From NCBI RefSeq assembly GCF_039540405.1, contig NZ_BAABEY010000020.1, positions 1 to 64,000 of the forward strand: a stretch of DNA of 64,000 bases, in the 5' to 3' direction. Position numbers and translations under genes: made by a program. The notes below the pieces were generated by a model. It worked only from the letters and a program-made list of their open reading frames with translations, was not told where the DNA came from and searched no databases. Below, piece by piece: positions 8,839 through 18,863 of this stretch; position 1 is the first letter of the stretch, and the number at the start of each line of letters is the position of its first letter. Source of the DNA: Ravibacter arvi (lineage in GTDB: Bacteria > Bacteroidota > Bacteroidia > Cytophagales > Spirosomataceae).

Positions 8839-11800
8839 ATGCTTCAAAATATCATACACAGACCGGTTTTGGCAACCGTGATTTCCATTGTACTGGTGCT
8901 GCTCGGGCTGATTTCGCTCACGCAGCTGCCGGTCATGCAGTTCCCGGACATTGCTCCGCCCACGGTTTTCGTCGCCGGTACTTATCCCGGAGGTAACAGC
9001 GAAAGCGTGACGCGCTCGGTGATCACCCCACTCGAAGAGGCTATTAATGGCGTCGAGAAAATGCAGTACATTAAATCGACCGCAGGTAGCGACGGTTCGT
9101 TCTCGATCCAGGTGATTTTCAACCAGGGAACTGACCCGGATCAGGCGGCGGTGAATGTGCAAAACCGCGTGGCGCAGGTCAACAGCCAGATCCCGGCCGA
9201 GGTAACCCGCGCCGGGATCACCACCACCAAGCAGCAAAACAGCAACATCATGTTTTTCAACGTCCTGAGCGAGGATTCGACGAAATTCGATGAGCTTTTC
9301 CTGCAAAATTATGCGAAGATCAACCTTACGCCCGCGCTGAAACGGATTCCCGGAATCGGGAATGTGCAGGTCTTCGGGGTGAAGGATTATGCGATGCGGA
9401 TCTGGCTGAATCCGCAGAAAATGACTGTGAACAGCCTCGTTCCGCAAGACATTGAGACTGCGATTTCAAACAGCAGTCTGGAAGCCTCGCCGGGAAAACT
9501 GGGCGAAGAATCCGAGGCGCCTTTACAGTACATTATCAAGTACAAAGGCAAGCTCAACCGCCCGGAGGACTTTGAACAGATCATCCTCAAAGCCAAGCCC
9601 GATGGCTCCATGCTCCGCCTTCGCGACGTGGCGCGTATTGAATTCGGCTCGGCATTTTACGACAGTAATAATAAGGAAGATGGTAACCCGGCGGTGACGC
9701 TCGCGATCCAGCAGGTTTCCGGTTCTAATGCAAACGAAATAGAAATTGCAGTTCGCAAACAGCTCGACGAAAGTGCCAAAACTTTCCCGAAAGGCGTTAA
9801 AATCGACATTATCCAAAGCGTAAAAGAGCGGCTCGACCAGTCGATCAACCAGGTAAAAGCGACGCTGATCGAAGCATTTATCCTGGTCTTCATCGTCGTA
9901 TTCCTCTTTTTGCAAGACTGGCGCTCGACGCTGATCCCGGCCATCGCGGTGCCGGTAGCGATCATCGGTACTTTCTTTTTCCTGAATGTGATTGGTTTTT
10001 CAATTAATGTGCTCACGCTCTTTGCATTGGTACTCGCGATCGGGATTGTGGTCGATGATGCGATTGTGGTCGTCGAGGCGGTGCATTCCAAAATGGAGAA
10101 GGAACATCTGGGCGCCAAAGAGGCGACGGTTTCGGCCATGCAGGAAATTACCGGGGCGATTTTGTCGATCACATTGGTGATGTCGGCGGTGTTTTTGCCG
10201 GTCGGATTCATGAGCGGTCCGGCGGGGATTTTTTACAAACAATTTGCATTTACGCTTGCCAGCGCGATTTTAATTTCCGCGGTTAATGCATTGACGCTCA
10301 GCCCGGCATTGTGTGCATTGCTTTTGAAACCGCATCACGAAGGCGCCGAAAAGCAGACTTTCGCCAGGCGTTTCAGCACAGCGTTTAACACTGGTTTTGA
10401 AAGTTTTACATCCAAATATGTAAAAAGCATCCAGTTCCTGATTGCCAGGAAATGGCTGGGATTAGGACTGTTGGCCGTCGTCACTTTTTTTGCCGTTTTC
10501 CTGATGAACCGCGCTCCGAAAGATTTTGTACCGAATGAGGACGACCGCTTTTTGGTGTATGCGCTGTCGCTTTCGCCGGGGAATAATTTAAAATTTACCA
10601 CGGTTGCATTGCATCGTATAGACGCAGCTTTGAAAAAAATGCCGGAAGTCGAATCAGTGACCAGCATTTCGGGCTTTAACTTGCTGAGCAACAGTGCCGG
10701 GCCGTCTTACGGAGTTGGTTTTATCCGCTTGAAAGCCATTAATGATCGTGGCGACATCAAGGATATGGATAAGATTATCGAAGCGATGACGGGGCGGCTG
10801 CAAAGTGTGAAAGAGGGCGACCTGACCTTGTTCCGCTTCCCTCCTGTGGAAGGTTTCGGGAGCGTGAACGGAGCCGAACTGGTGTTACAGGACAAGACGG
10901 GCGGCAGTCTCGACGCATTTAATGCGAAAGCACAGGACATTATCGCTGCTTTGAATCAAAATCCTGCGGTAGGCGCCGCTTTTACGACTTTCCGCAGTGA
11001 TTTTCCGCAGCTGGAAGTGGTCGTGGACGAAGACAAGGCATTCCAGCTCGGCACCACGCCACGCGAAGTGATGACTACCTTGCAGCTCTTTTATGGCGGC
11101 GCCCAGTCGGGTGATTTTGTTCGCTTTGGTAAATTTTATCGGGTTAATGTGAAGGCGGAAGGTCAGTATCGCATGGACGAAGCTTCTCTGAACCAGGTTT
11201 TTGTCAAAAATAGCAACGGCGAAATGATCCCGGTTGGAAACCTGGTGAAGCTTCGCAAAGTATATGGGCCGGAGGTAATCAACCGCTACAATTTATTTAG
11301 CAGCATTACAGTGAATATTCTAAGCAAAGACGGTTTCAGCAATGGTCAGGTAATGCATGCGACGGAGCAGATTTTGAGCGAAAAACTGCCCGCGGGCTTT
11401 GGTTACGAATGGAGCGGCCTGAGCCGGGAAGAGAAAGAATCGGGTGGACAAATGGTCCTGATTTTCGGGATGTGCGTGATTTTCACCTACTTCCTTTTGG
11501 CCGGACAATACGAAAGCTACCTGCTGCCGCTGGCTGTCATTTTCTCGATCCCGACGGGTTTGCTCGGCGTATACCTGGCGATCGGTGCGGCGGGCATTAC
11601 CAATAATATATATGTGCAGATCGGTTTGATCATGCTCATCGGTTTGCTCGCCAAGAATGCGATCCTGATCGTGGAGTTTGCATTGAAAGCGCGGAAGTCC
11701 GGAATGGACATTGTCGAAGCAGCCGTTGAAGGTGCACGCCAGCGTTTTCGCCCGATCCTGATGACTTCGCTGGCATTTATCGCCGGTCTGGTACCGCTGA

Positions 11801-11979
11801 TGTTTGCCACTGGCGCGTCTGCGGCGGGCAACCGGTCGATCAGTACAAGCGCTGCAGGCGGAATGTTTACGGGCGTAGTGCTTGGCCTGCTTGTTGTCCC
11901 GCTGTTGTTCGTGGTTTTTCAAACGATTCAGGAAAAATTCAGCAGCAAACCAACGCCGGTGGCTCCGGCCAAAGCTTAA
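8839..11979 (+). CDS. RND multidrug efflux pump (AcrB/HAE1 family)
   Basis: 1046 residues, the normal size of AcrB-type proton/drug antiporters, with 12 transmembrane helices in two repeats. Helix 1 begins IHRPVLATVISIVLVLLGLI. The proton-relay aspartate pair is in GIVVDDAIVVVEAV and the matching Lys in GLLAKNAILIVEFA. The porter-domain block GTDPDQAAVNVQNRV is standard. The protein captures substrates from the periplasm or outer leaflet and exports them through the adaptor and channel encoded on either side. Substrate specificity cannot be read. Catalytic residues are intact and there is no frameshift. Confidence 0.96.
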   Translation: MLQNIIHRPVLATVISIVLVLLGLISLTQLPVMQFPDIAPPTVFVAGTYPGGNSESVTRSVITPLEEAINGVEKMQYIKSTAGSDGSFSIQVIFNQGTDPDQAAVNVQNRVAQVNSQIPAEVTRAGITTTKQQNSNIMFFNVLSEDSTKFDELFLQNYAKINLTPALKRIPGIGNVQVFGVKDYAMRIWLNPQKMTVNSLVPQDIETAISNSSLEASPGKLGEESEAPLQYIIKYKGKLNRPEDFEQIILKAKPDGSMLRLRDVARIEFGSAFYDSNNKEDGNPAVTLAIQQVSGSNANEIEIAVRKQLDESAKTFPKGVKIDIIQSVKERLDQSINQVKATLIEAFILVFIVVFLFLQDWRSTLIPAIAVPVAIIGTFFFLNVIGFSINVLTLFALVLAIGIVVDDAIVVVEAVHSKMEKEHLGAKEATVSAMQEITGAILSITLVMSAVFLPVGFMSGPAGIFYKQFAFTLASAILISAVNALTLSPALCALLLKPHHEGAEKQTFARRFSTAFNTGFESFTSKYVKSIQFLIARKWLGLGLLAVVTFFAVFLMNRAPKDFVPNEDDRFLVYALSLSPGNNLKFTTVALHRIDAALKKMPEVESVTSISGFNLLSNSAGPSYGVGFIRLKAINDRGDIKDMDKIIEAMTGRLQSVKEGDLTLFRFPPVEGFGSVNGAELVLQDKTGGSLDAFNAKAQDIIAALNQNPAVGAAFTTFRSDFPQLEVVVDEDKAFQLGTTPREVMTTLQLFYGGAQSGDFVRFGKFYRVNVKAEGQYRMDEASLNQVFVKNSNGEMIPVGNLVKLRKVYGPEVINRYNLFSSITVNILSKDGFSNGQVMHATEQILSEKLPAGFGYEWSGLSREEKESGGQMVLIFGMCVIFTYFLLAGQYESYLLPLAVIFSIPTGLLGVYLAIGAAGITNNIYVQIGLIMLIGLLAKNAILIVEFALKARKSGMDIVEAAVEGARQRFRPILMTSLAFIAGLVPLMFATGASAAGNRSISTSAAGGMFTGVVLGLLVVPLLFVVFQTIQEKFSSKPTPVAPAKA

Positions 11980-11991
11980 TATCTGACATTC

Positions 11992-13416
11992 ATGAAGTAC
12001 AATCCTATCATATCCATTACCTTGCTCGTGCTGGCAGGCTGCCGGCCCGGTAAGGAGCAGCTGAAACCGGATGTGGCGTTGCCACAGGAGTTTCGGGTTC
12101 CCGCGGGGCAGGAGGCCCGATTGGAGGGCGGCGCGGATTCGCTCAACCGGACGCTGCCTTCGCTCAGTAGTTTTTTCAATAATCAAACTTTGCGCGCGCT
12201 GATTGACAGTGCATTAGTCAACAATAACGACTTGCGATCCGCGATCAAAAACATTGAGCTCGCCCGGACGACCATGCGCCAGGTAAAGCTTAATTACCTG
12301 CCTGATATTGATGCTCAGCTTGCAGTCACACGTAACAAATCTGCCCGTAATAGTTTCGCCGGCCTTGGAAATGAAGCATTTATCGGGAGGCTGAGCGTCA
12401 ATGATTTTAACTTAAATCTTGGCGTGAATTGGGAGATCGATATATGGGGAAGAGTAAAAACACAAAAAGAGGAAGCGCTTTCTGTTTTTTTACAAAATCA
12501 GGAAATCAAAAAAGGCATTCAGACGCGCCTGGTAGCGGATATCGCCAGCGGCTACTATAATTTGCTGATGCTCGACGAACAACTGCGTATTGCCCGGAAC
12601 AGTCAACAGCTCGCAGACAGCACGTTGACGATCATCAACGCGCAGTACCGCGTGGGCGAGGCTTCACTTCTGGCGATCCAGCAATCCAAAGCGCAACTCG
12701 ACGCCGCGCGGCAGCTGGTCCCACAGATTGAACAAAGCATTGTCCAGCAGGAAAACGCGGTGGGCCTGCTCGCCGGACAATACGCGAAGGCGATTATTCG
12801 CAATCCGGAGCAGGAAGGCGAATTTAACATCGATCCAAAGTCCGGCTACGACGTGTCGCTGCTCGCGGCCCGGCCGGATGTGCAGCAGGCGGAATTCAAC
12901 TTTCGCGCAGCCAATGCGCGGGCCGGGCTGGCGCAAATTGCCATGTATCCGCGGCTGACCATCACCGCACAAGGCGGGCTTACTTCTTTCAATGTCGCCA
13001 ACTGGATTGCGTTTCCCGGATCGGTTTTCTGGAATGCAGCAGGCGGTTTGACACAGCCTGTTTTCCAGCGCAGACAGTTAAAAACAGCGTACGAACAAGC
13101 TGTCATTGAACAGGAAAAAGCCGCCATCGGCTTCAAACAGGCGGTCTTGACGGGCTATGCCGAAGTGTCCAGCGCATTGGTCGCCAACCGGAAACTGGAA
13201 GAGCAACTGGCGATTGCGACGGACCGGAGGCAATCTTTGAGTGAGGGAATCGGTTCTGCGAAAATTTTGTTTAAAAATGGCGAGGCGAATTATCTGGAAA
13301 TAATCGCCGCGCAAAGCAGTTATTTGCAGTCGCGACTGGACGTGACCCTGCTCGAACGTGAAAAAGCAAATGCGATTATCGAACTGTACCGCGCCCTCGG
13401 CGGCGGCTGGAAATAA
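11992..13416 (+). CDS. RND outer-membrane channel lipoprotein (TolC/NodT family)
   Basis: 474 residues. Lipoprotein signal LLVLAGC, lipid Cys at residue 16. Two outer-membrane efflux repeats are recognisable: LRSAIKNIELARTTMRQVKL and VNWEIDIWGRVKTQKEEALS in the first; RPDVQQAEFNFRAANARAGL and the matching GNEANYLEI-like stretch (NGEANYLEIIAAQSSYLQS) in the second. Forms the trimeric outer-membrane exit duct of the pump. Starts 12 bases after the pump stop, and the kinase gene starts 6 bases after its own stop, so translation is probably coupled. Confidence 0.94.
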   Translation: MKYNPIISITLLVLAGCRPGKEQLKPDVALPQEFRVPAGQEARLEGGADSLNRTLPSLSSFFNNQTLRALIDSALVNNNDLRSAIKNIELARTTMRQVKLNYLPDIDAQLAVTRNKSARNSFAGLGNEAFIGRLSVNDFNLNLGVNWEIDIWGRVKTQKEEALSVFLQNQEIKKGIQTRLVADIASGYYNLLMLDEQLRIARNSQQLADSTLTIINAQYRVGEASLLAIQQSKAQLDAARQLVPQIEQSIVQQENAVGLLAGQYAKAIIRNPEQEGEFNIDPKSGYDVSLLAARPDVQQAEFNFRAANARAGLAQIAMYPRLTITAQGGLTSFNVANWIAFPGSVFWNAAGGLTQPVFQRRQLKTAYEQAVIEQEKAAIGFKQAVLTGYAEVSSALVANRKLEEQLAIATDRRQSLSEGIGSAKILFKNGEANYLEIIAAQSSYLQSRLDVTLLEREKANAIIELYRALGGGWK

Positions 13417-13422
13417 GCGGAA

Positions 13423-14553
13423 ATGAAAAAGCGAGTGCCCACTTTCTTCCTCAATCTCGACCGTAAGGTGTACCGCCGGTTTATCCGGCTGGCGCTCACG
13501 CCGGTAGTCCTGCTGGGGGTACACGGGTTGTACTACCTGATCAATCCGGGGAACGTGTTGTGGTCGGCATGCACGATGCAGACGACCGGGCAATTCACGC
13601 TCGACCTGTTGGCGAGTTTCTTTTTCAGTTGGCTGATCATCGAATCGAGCATCGGTATTGCGGACGGGTTGGAAAAGTACTTGCCGTGGTCAAGCTCCCC
13701 CTTGCTGCGGTTTTTGATGCAGGTCATGCTGACGCTACTGGCCAGCGCGAGTATCCTGCTCGTTGAAAATCAGGTGTATACCTGGATTTATCCCGGCAAA
13801 CTCACACCGAAGGAGGAGCTTGAAACCTGGCAGTTTTTTGTGATCAGTCTGCTCGTATCGCTGATGATCAGCACGGTACATACGGGCTATTTTTTACTGA
13901 CCCGCTGGAAAAATACGCTTGAAGAAGCTGCCGAGCTGAAAGTGAGGGCGATGGAATTGAATGAAGTCGCATTACAAGCCGAGCTGCAGTCTCTCAAATT
14001 GCAGCTCAATCCGCATTTTTTGTTCAACAATTTCAGTGTTTTGTCGGAGCTGATTCTGGAAGATACCGCCAAGGCTTCGCGCTTTCTGGATAAACTCTCG
14101 AAAGTGTACCGCTACATGATCCAGAACCTGAAACAGGACCTGGTACCGCTGAAAGACGAACTCATATTTGTAAAGGCCTATCAATACCTTATCCAGATTC
14201 GCCATGGCGAGCAGGTTTATATTCAGTTTGAGATCGATAATGGACTATTATCCAAATGGATACCGCCGATTACCTTGCAGCTTTTGATCGAGAATGCGAT
14301 CAAACACAACCGCGCAACCCGTACCGAGCCACTTACCATTTATATTTCGCAGGTAGAAAACCATTTACGGGTCTCGAACAATTTGCAGCCGCTGCCCAAT
14401 CCACTGCCCTCCACGGGTTTAGGTTTGGGAAATATCAACAACCGCTACAAGATTCTCTCCTGCGAAATGCCGAAAGTTGGGGCCGATGAAACCCTTTTCT
14501 GGGTGGATTTGCCTGTTTTCGATTATCCTCAATATGATCCACAGGATGGGTGA
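13423..14553 (+). CDS. LytS-type sensor histidine kinase (efflux-linked)
   Basis: 376 residues with four N-terminal transmembrane helices (about 20-150), then a short coiled coil and a His_kinase domain. The phospho-acceptor lies in LKLQLNPHFLFNNFSVLSEL, and a HATPase-like lobe has LLIENAIKHN and STGLGLGNINNRY. There is no separate sensory domain, so it likely senses within the membrane. It starts 6 bases after the channel gene and precedes its LytTR partner by 12 bases. This arrangement suggests that the pair controls the pump operon it belongs to (inference), for example in response to envelope-active compounds. Confidence 0.92.
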   Translation: MKKRVPTFFLNLDRKVYRRFIRLALTPVVLLGVHGLYYLINPGNVLWSACTMQTTGQFTLDLLASFFFSWLIIESSIGIADGLEKYLPWSSSPLLRFLMQVMLTLLASASILLVENQVYTWIYPGKLTPKEELETWQFFVISLLVSLMISTVHTGYFLLTRWKNTLEEAAELKVRAMELNEVALQAELQSLKLQLNPHFLFNNFSVLSELILEDTAKASRFLDKLSKVYRYMIQNLKQDLVPLKDELIFVKAYQYLIQIRHGEQVYIQFEIDNGLLSKWIPPITLQLLIENAIKHNRATRTEPLTIYISQVENHLRVSNNLQPLPNPLPSTGLGLGNINNRYKILSCEMPKVGADETLFWVDLPVFDYPQYDPQDG

Positions 14554-14565
14554 CGCTTTTTTCAT

Positions 14566-15339
14566 ATGAATATATTGTCGATACTGATCGTCGAAGACGA
14601 ACAACCGAACTCGAACCGGCTGCAACGAATGATCCAGTCTGCCCGGCCGGATCACGAGGTGCTGGCTGTGTTAGGCACAGTGCGGGAAAGTGTGGACTGG
14701 CTGCTGAGTAATCCGGCGCCTGCGCTTATTTTTATGGATATCCGCCTCGCCGACGGCATTTGCTTCGACATTTTCCCGAGGGCGAAGGTGACCAGTCCCA
14801 TCATTTTCACGACGGCTTATGATGAGTACTTAATGCAGGCTTTCAAGGTCAAAAGCATTGATTACCTGCTTAAACCGGTGGACAGTGAAGAGTTGGCGCA
14901 GGCGCTCGACAAGTTCGATCAGTTGTACCCGAGGCCCGTCGCACAACCTCCCATTCTTTATGAAGACATTCTCAGTTTTTATAAAAAACAGGCAAAATCT
15001 TACCGGCAACGCTTTTTGTTACCGTACCGGGACGGTTACGTAACGCTGCTGGTGCAGGATATCGAATATTTTTTTTCAGAATCAAAAATCACCTATGCCG
15101 CACTTAAAAACGGCGAGCAGACGATGGTGCCCTATACTTTGGAAGAACTGGAAGAAGAACTTTCACCTGAATACTTTTTCCGTGCGAACCGGCAGTATAT
15201 CATCCATGTAAACGGCATTCAAAGTATTCATAACTTCTTTAACAGCAAGCTGAAAGTATGGGTCTGCAGACAGGCGCCGGTGGAAGTCATTATTAGTAAA
15301 GATAAAGCTCCAATTTTCAAACAATGGTTGAACCGATAG
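14566..15339 (+). CDS. LytTR-family response regulator (efflux-linked)
   Basis: 257 residues. A receiver domain (about 1-120) opens with ILIVEDEQPNSNRL, has the phospho-acceptor Asp in LIFMDIRLADG and the conserved Lys in YLLKPVD. A LytTR DNA-binding domain follows (about 150-255), with FLLPYRDGYVTLLVQDIEYF and FRANRQYIIHVNGIQSI. Partner of the kinase directly upstream. LytTR regulators bind direct repeats near promoters; no clear repeat pair was found at the efflux promoter. A convergent permease gene ends 54 bases downstream. Confidence 0.93.
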   Translation: MNILSILIVEDEQPNSNRLQRMIQSARPDHEVLAVLGTVRESVDWLLSNPAPALIFMDIRLADGICFDIFPRAKVTSPIIFTTAYDEYLMQAFKVKSIDYLLKPVDSEELAQALDKFDQLYPRPVAQPPILYEDILSFYKKQAKSYRQRFLLPYRDGYVTLLVQDIEYFFSESKITYAALKNGEQTMVPYTLEELEEELSPEYFFRANRQYIIHVNGIQSIHNFFNSKLKVWVCRQAPVEVIISKDKAPIFKQWLNR

Positions 15340-15393
15340 GTTAATCGCCTCTCGCGAAACGACACCGCGGGTGCGGGACCCGACTTTAATCTG

Positions 15394-17760
15394 TTATTCA
15401 GCCCTCAAGCTCTTCACCGGATTGGCTATCGCGGCGCGCATAGCCTGGAAGCTTACGGTAAGCAAACAGATCAGCGCGGCAAGCACCAGGGTAGCTATCA
15501 AAATCAACGGGCTTACGTTGGTGTGGTATTCGTATTTCATCAACCATTGCTTCATGAAGTACGCGCTCCCTGTTGCACCGATGAAAAAGGCTATACCCAC
15601 CAGGCCTACAAATTCTTTGGAAAGGCCCAGCCAGATACTACCGATGCTGGCGCCCAGTACCTTGCGGATGCCTATTTCCTTTTCCCGCTGCTCGGCAGAA
15701 AAGGTAGCCAGGCCGAACAGGCCCAGGCAGGAAATCAGGACGGAAAGAACAGTAAATGCCAAGGCCAGGTTCCCCAGCATTTGCTCGGCGTGAAACTTCC
15801 CGGCAAAAATCTCATCTGTAAAACGGTAGTCAAACGGATAGCCCGGATTCATTTTTCCCAGAATTTGATCCAGTTTTGCAAGGCTCTCGGAAACCGGGAG
15901 GCCAGGGTTAAGCTTCAGCGTGATATTTTCGGCCCAGTCCTTCCTGAACCCGATGACAATTGGTTTTGAAAGATCAAAAGGGCTGTTGTAGCTAAAGTCT
16001 TTTACTACGCCTACTACATACCGGTTGGTCCCCTGCCATTTTATTGTCTGGCCCAGGGGCTGCTCCAGTCGCATCATCTTAACAGCCGCTTCGTTTAAAA
16101 TAAGGGCAGCCGAGTCCGACGGATAGGCTTCAGAAAAATCACGGCCCTGTGTGAGGGTCAATCCCATCGTGGAGACAAAATGGTAATTAGTTGCCATCTG
16201 GCTGATCATGAGCTTTTCCTCTCCCGGCAGTTGGCCCGGCCAGGTAACTCCCCAGGTCGAACCGAACGACTCGTTGATACCGCTTGCGGAAAGGGTTCCG
16301 TCCACAATGGCGTTAGCGTTAATCGCTTCCCGGCGAAAAGCTTCGAAGTTCTGATACAGGTTACCCTCCGGAGAAAACTCGATGAGCCCCTTGTTTTCAT
16401 ATCCCAACGGACGGTTTTTTACATATTGTACCTGCCGGTAGATGACTATACTGGAAAGGATCAGGCATATTGCGAAAGAAAACTGGACAATTACCAATAC
16501 CTGTCGCGGCCGTACCGACGCCCTTCCTGCGCCGGTTATGCTTCCCTTGAGCACTTTTACCGGCCGGAACGAAGAAAGAAAAAATGCCGGATAGCTGCCG
16601 GCTATAAAGCCGGTAAATACGATCACCCCTGTTGCGATAAGCCAGACCCAGGGATGGTCGTAAGGAATGGACAGCTCCAATTGCAGCAGGCTGTTAAAAG
16701 CCTTGAGCAAGACTATGGTCAGTAAAAGCGCAAATATGAACGAAATAGCAGCCATCAGCATGGATTCACCCAGGAATTGTGCGATCAATAAGTTTCGCGG
16801 TGCGCCGACGGTTTTACGGACTCCTACTTCCCTGGCACGCTTCATAGAACGTGCGGTACTCATATTCATGAAATTGATGCAGCCGATCAGCAAAATAGCG
16901 CCGGCCATGATCAGCATGAGCCGGACCATGCGGATACGCCCTCCTTCGGGAAGCCCGTTTTTGAACTCATCATACAAATGGGAGTCCGCAAAGGGGTAAA
17001 TGAACAGCTTGTTGTTTTTGTTATCGTCGTACTTCAACAAGATCCCCCCGACTTCTTTGTTAAGCGCCGCTATGTCCGTATTTTCTCTTACCAGGAGATA
17101 GTTGGTATAGCTATAGTTGTACCAGCCCTGTCCTTTCACCGAAGGCTCCTGTGCGATTAACACTTCCAACGGGATAAAGGCCTCAAACCGGAGGGATGAA
17201 TTGGCCGGCAGGTCTTCCATCACCGCCGCCACTTTCAGGAGGTACTTGTTATTATGCTTGAGGGTCCGGCCGATCACATTTTCATCGCCGAACAACCTTT
17301 CAGCGGCAGACCGGGTAATGACTACCGATGAGGCATCGGCCGGTATATACTGCGGGCTGCCCGGTAAAAACCGGAAGGTAAAGATCCCCGACAGTGAGGC
17401 GGAAGCTGCCATTGTCTCCAGTCTGACCTGCTTGTCGCCGACGCTGAACAGCGTTTTCCAGGGGCCGACACCAACAGCAGCTTCCTCCACGGCAGGAAAG
17501 TCTTTTTTCAGCACGCCGGCAACCTGGAAGGGACTGTATTTGCCCGTCGACCATTCATCGTTGTTCCGGAAGTTGGTGTATACCTTATAAATACGGCCGA
17601 GCTTCTCGTTCTGGTGATCGTAGCTGACCTCAAAATAAACGTACAGCAAGAGTACAAAGCAGGCCGCCATGGCCACACCAAGTCCTATGATATTGATCAG
17701 GCTGTAGAACCGGTTGCTTGCCAGGTTTCGCCAGGCGGTTTTGAAATAGTTTCTTATCAT
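15394..17760 (-). CDS. MacB/FtsX-like ABC transporter permease
   Basis: 788 residues from ATG 17760; an ATG 30 bases upstream is less likely because MIRNYFKTAWRNL is the usual start of this large Bacteroidota paralogue family. Layout: N-terminal helix (LINIIGLGVAMAACFVLL), a periplasmic MacB_PCD domain, three helices of a first FtsX module with MNMSTARSMKRAREVGVRKT, a second MacB_PCD domain and a second FtsX module with QREKEIGIRKVLGA. There is no ATPase gene beside it. Members are often silent or induced paralogues, thought to act in mechanotransmission or lipid/peptide extrusion; exact role unknown. Two 20-base-spaced repeats (17929-17964) lie upstream and may be operators. Confidence 0.9.
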   Translation of the reverse strand: MIRNYFKTAWRNLASNRFYSLINIIGLGVAMAACFVLLLYVYFEVSYDHQNEKLGRIYKVYTNFRNNDEWSTGKYSPFQVAGVLKKDFPAVEEAAVGVGPWKTLFSVGDKQVRLETMAASASLSGIFTFRFLPGSPQYIPADASSVVITRSAAERLFGDENVIGRTLKHNNKYLLKVAAVMEDLPANSSLRFEAFIPLEVLIAQEPSVKGQGWYNYSYTNYLLVRENTDIAALNKEVGGILLKYDDNKNNKLFIYPFADSHLYDEFKNGLPEGGRIRMVRLMLIMAGAILLIGCINFMNMSTARSMKRAREVGVRKTVGAPRNLLIAQFLGESMLMAAISFIFALLLTIVLLKAFNSLLQLELSIPYDHPWVWLIATGVIVFTGFIAGSYPAFFLSSFRPVKVLKGSITGAGRASVRPRQVLVIVQFSFAICLILSSIVIYRQVQYVKNRPLGYENKGLIEFSPEGNLYQNFEAFRREAINANAIVDGTLSASGINESFGSTWGVTWPGQLPGEEKLMISQMATNYHFVSTMGLTLTQGRDFSEAYPSDSAALILNEAAVKMMRLEQPLGQTIKWQGTNRYVVGVVKDFSYNSPFDLSKPIVIGFRKDWAENITLKLNPGLPVSESLAKLDQILGKMNPGYPFDYRFTDEIFAGKFHAEQMLGNLALAFTVLSVLISCLGLFGLATFSAEQREKEIGIRKVLGASIGSIWLGLSKEFVGLVGIAFFIGATGSAYFMKQWLMKYEYHTNVSPLILIATLVLAALICLLTVSFQAMRAAIANPVKSLRAE

Positions 17761-17928
17761 GGGCCGGTAAATATTAAAATGGGCATACAAGCGAATTGCT
17801 ACCAGATAAATCAGTCAACGCTTGGCGCGCTCACACTCCGCTGGAGTATATTCAAAAAAATACTGTGCCATCGTAAAACATGCGATAATCGCAAAGAATT
17901 ACGGTTATTGAGAAGGCTCCGGCTGTAC

Positions 17929-17964
17929 GGAACCATACAGTTTTGTTCGGAACCGTACAGTTTT
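17929..17964. promoter_or_regulatory. Two 16-base direct repeats at exact 20-base spacing
   Basis: GGAACCATACAGTTTT at 17929-17944 and GGAACCGTACAGTTTT at 17949-17964 differ at one base and repeat with a 20-base period, two helical turns. The first copy also sits in an imperfect dyad (CTGTACGG ... TACAG from 17923). They lie about 170 bases before the permease start and 135 before the divergent lipoprotein. Operator function is inferred from geometry only. Confidence 0.5.
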
Positions 17965-18099
17965 TTGGACTGGAAAGGGAAGGTTAGCAGGGCTTGGTGA
18001 TATTGGTATTTATAAGAATATACCAATTACGGGCAGCCTCCGGTTTAAGGCTGATTCCTCATAGTTTATTATATTTACCCTAGAATATACACAGATGCT

Positions 18100-18729
18100 A
18101 TGATTAAGATTTTTTTAGGGGCGATAATACTTTCCTTAGTTTTAAGTGCCTGCAACGACAATAAACAGAACTCAGCGGAGCAAGCTGACGGGCATTCGCG
18201 CGAAGAAATGCACAGCCATGTAGATCCGGATGGAATTGTTAAAAGCACTGCCCTGAGCAAGGAAGGCATCCCTTTGGAACTGACCTTCAATAATACCGAA
18301 AACACCGCTACGTTGCAGTTCGAGGGGGAAACCATAGAATTAGCTGGTCAAAGGGCGGCATCGGGTATCTGGTACAAAAATGACCACTATGAACTGCGCG
18401 GGAAGGGCGACGAGGTTGAGCTGACCAGGGACGGCAAGTCGCTGTTCAAGTCGGTTAAAGCCATCCGTTATGGTGAGCAAACCTTGGTTATTGCCGCTGC
18501 AACCCGGCCCTGTACCGCAGGTGTGCAGAAAAAAGATTGTATGCAGGTGAAATTCGATAAAGAAGGGGGCGAATGGGAATTGTTTTACGATACTATCGAA
18601 GGATTCAACTATGAGCCGGGCTATGAGTATGAACTTGTGGTAAAAAGCGAAAGGGTGGACAATCCTCCTGCCGATGCCCCGGGGATAAAGTATACCCTGG
18701 TAAAGGAAGTCTCCAGGCTAAAAAAATAA
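18100..18729 (+). CDS. Lipoprotein with MliC-like and DUF4377 domains
   Basis: 209 residues. Lipoprotein signal ILSLVLSAC with Cys at about residue 18. Residues 50-125 look like MliC, the C-type lysozyme inhibitor fold (LELTFNNTENTATLQFEG, GIWYKNDHYELRGKGDEVEL). Residues 135-205 match DUF4377: a CMQVKFDK block, EWELFYDTIEGFNYEPGYEY, then NPPADAPGIKYTLVKEVS. Both assignments are by eye. MliC proteins protect peptidoglycan from host or predator lysozyme in the periplasm; DUF4377 has no known activity that I can cite. The gene stands alone between the permease (divergent) and the LytTR unit (convergent). The fusion is the interesting point. Confidence 0.75.
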   Translation: MIKIFLGAIILSLVLSACNDNKQNSAEQADGHSREEMHSHVDPDGIVKSTALSKEGIPLELTFNNTENTATLQFEGETIELAGQRAASGIWYKNDHYELRGKGDEVELTRDGKSLFKSVKAIRYGEQTLVIAAATRPCTAGVQKKDCMQVKFDKEGGEWELFYDTIEGFNYEPGYEYELVVKSERVDNPPADAPGIKYTLVKEVSRLKK

Positions 18730-18863
18730 CTGTTCGTCCGATCTTTCGGGCTAAAGTGGTAGTAAATACCCCCGGATAATCCTGACCAGGCGCCAAGTCT
18801 GGTAGCTAATTCAGAAAAATATTTCCCTAATGTCGTCTGCTGCGTCTGCCTGGTTATAGCCCG

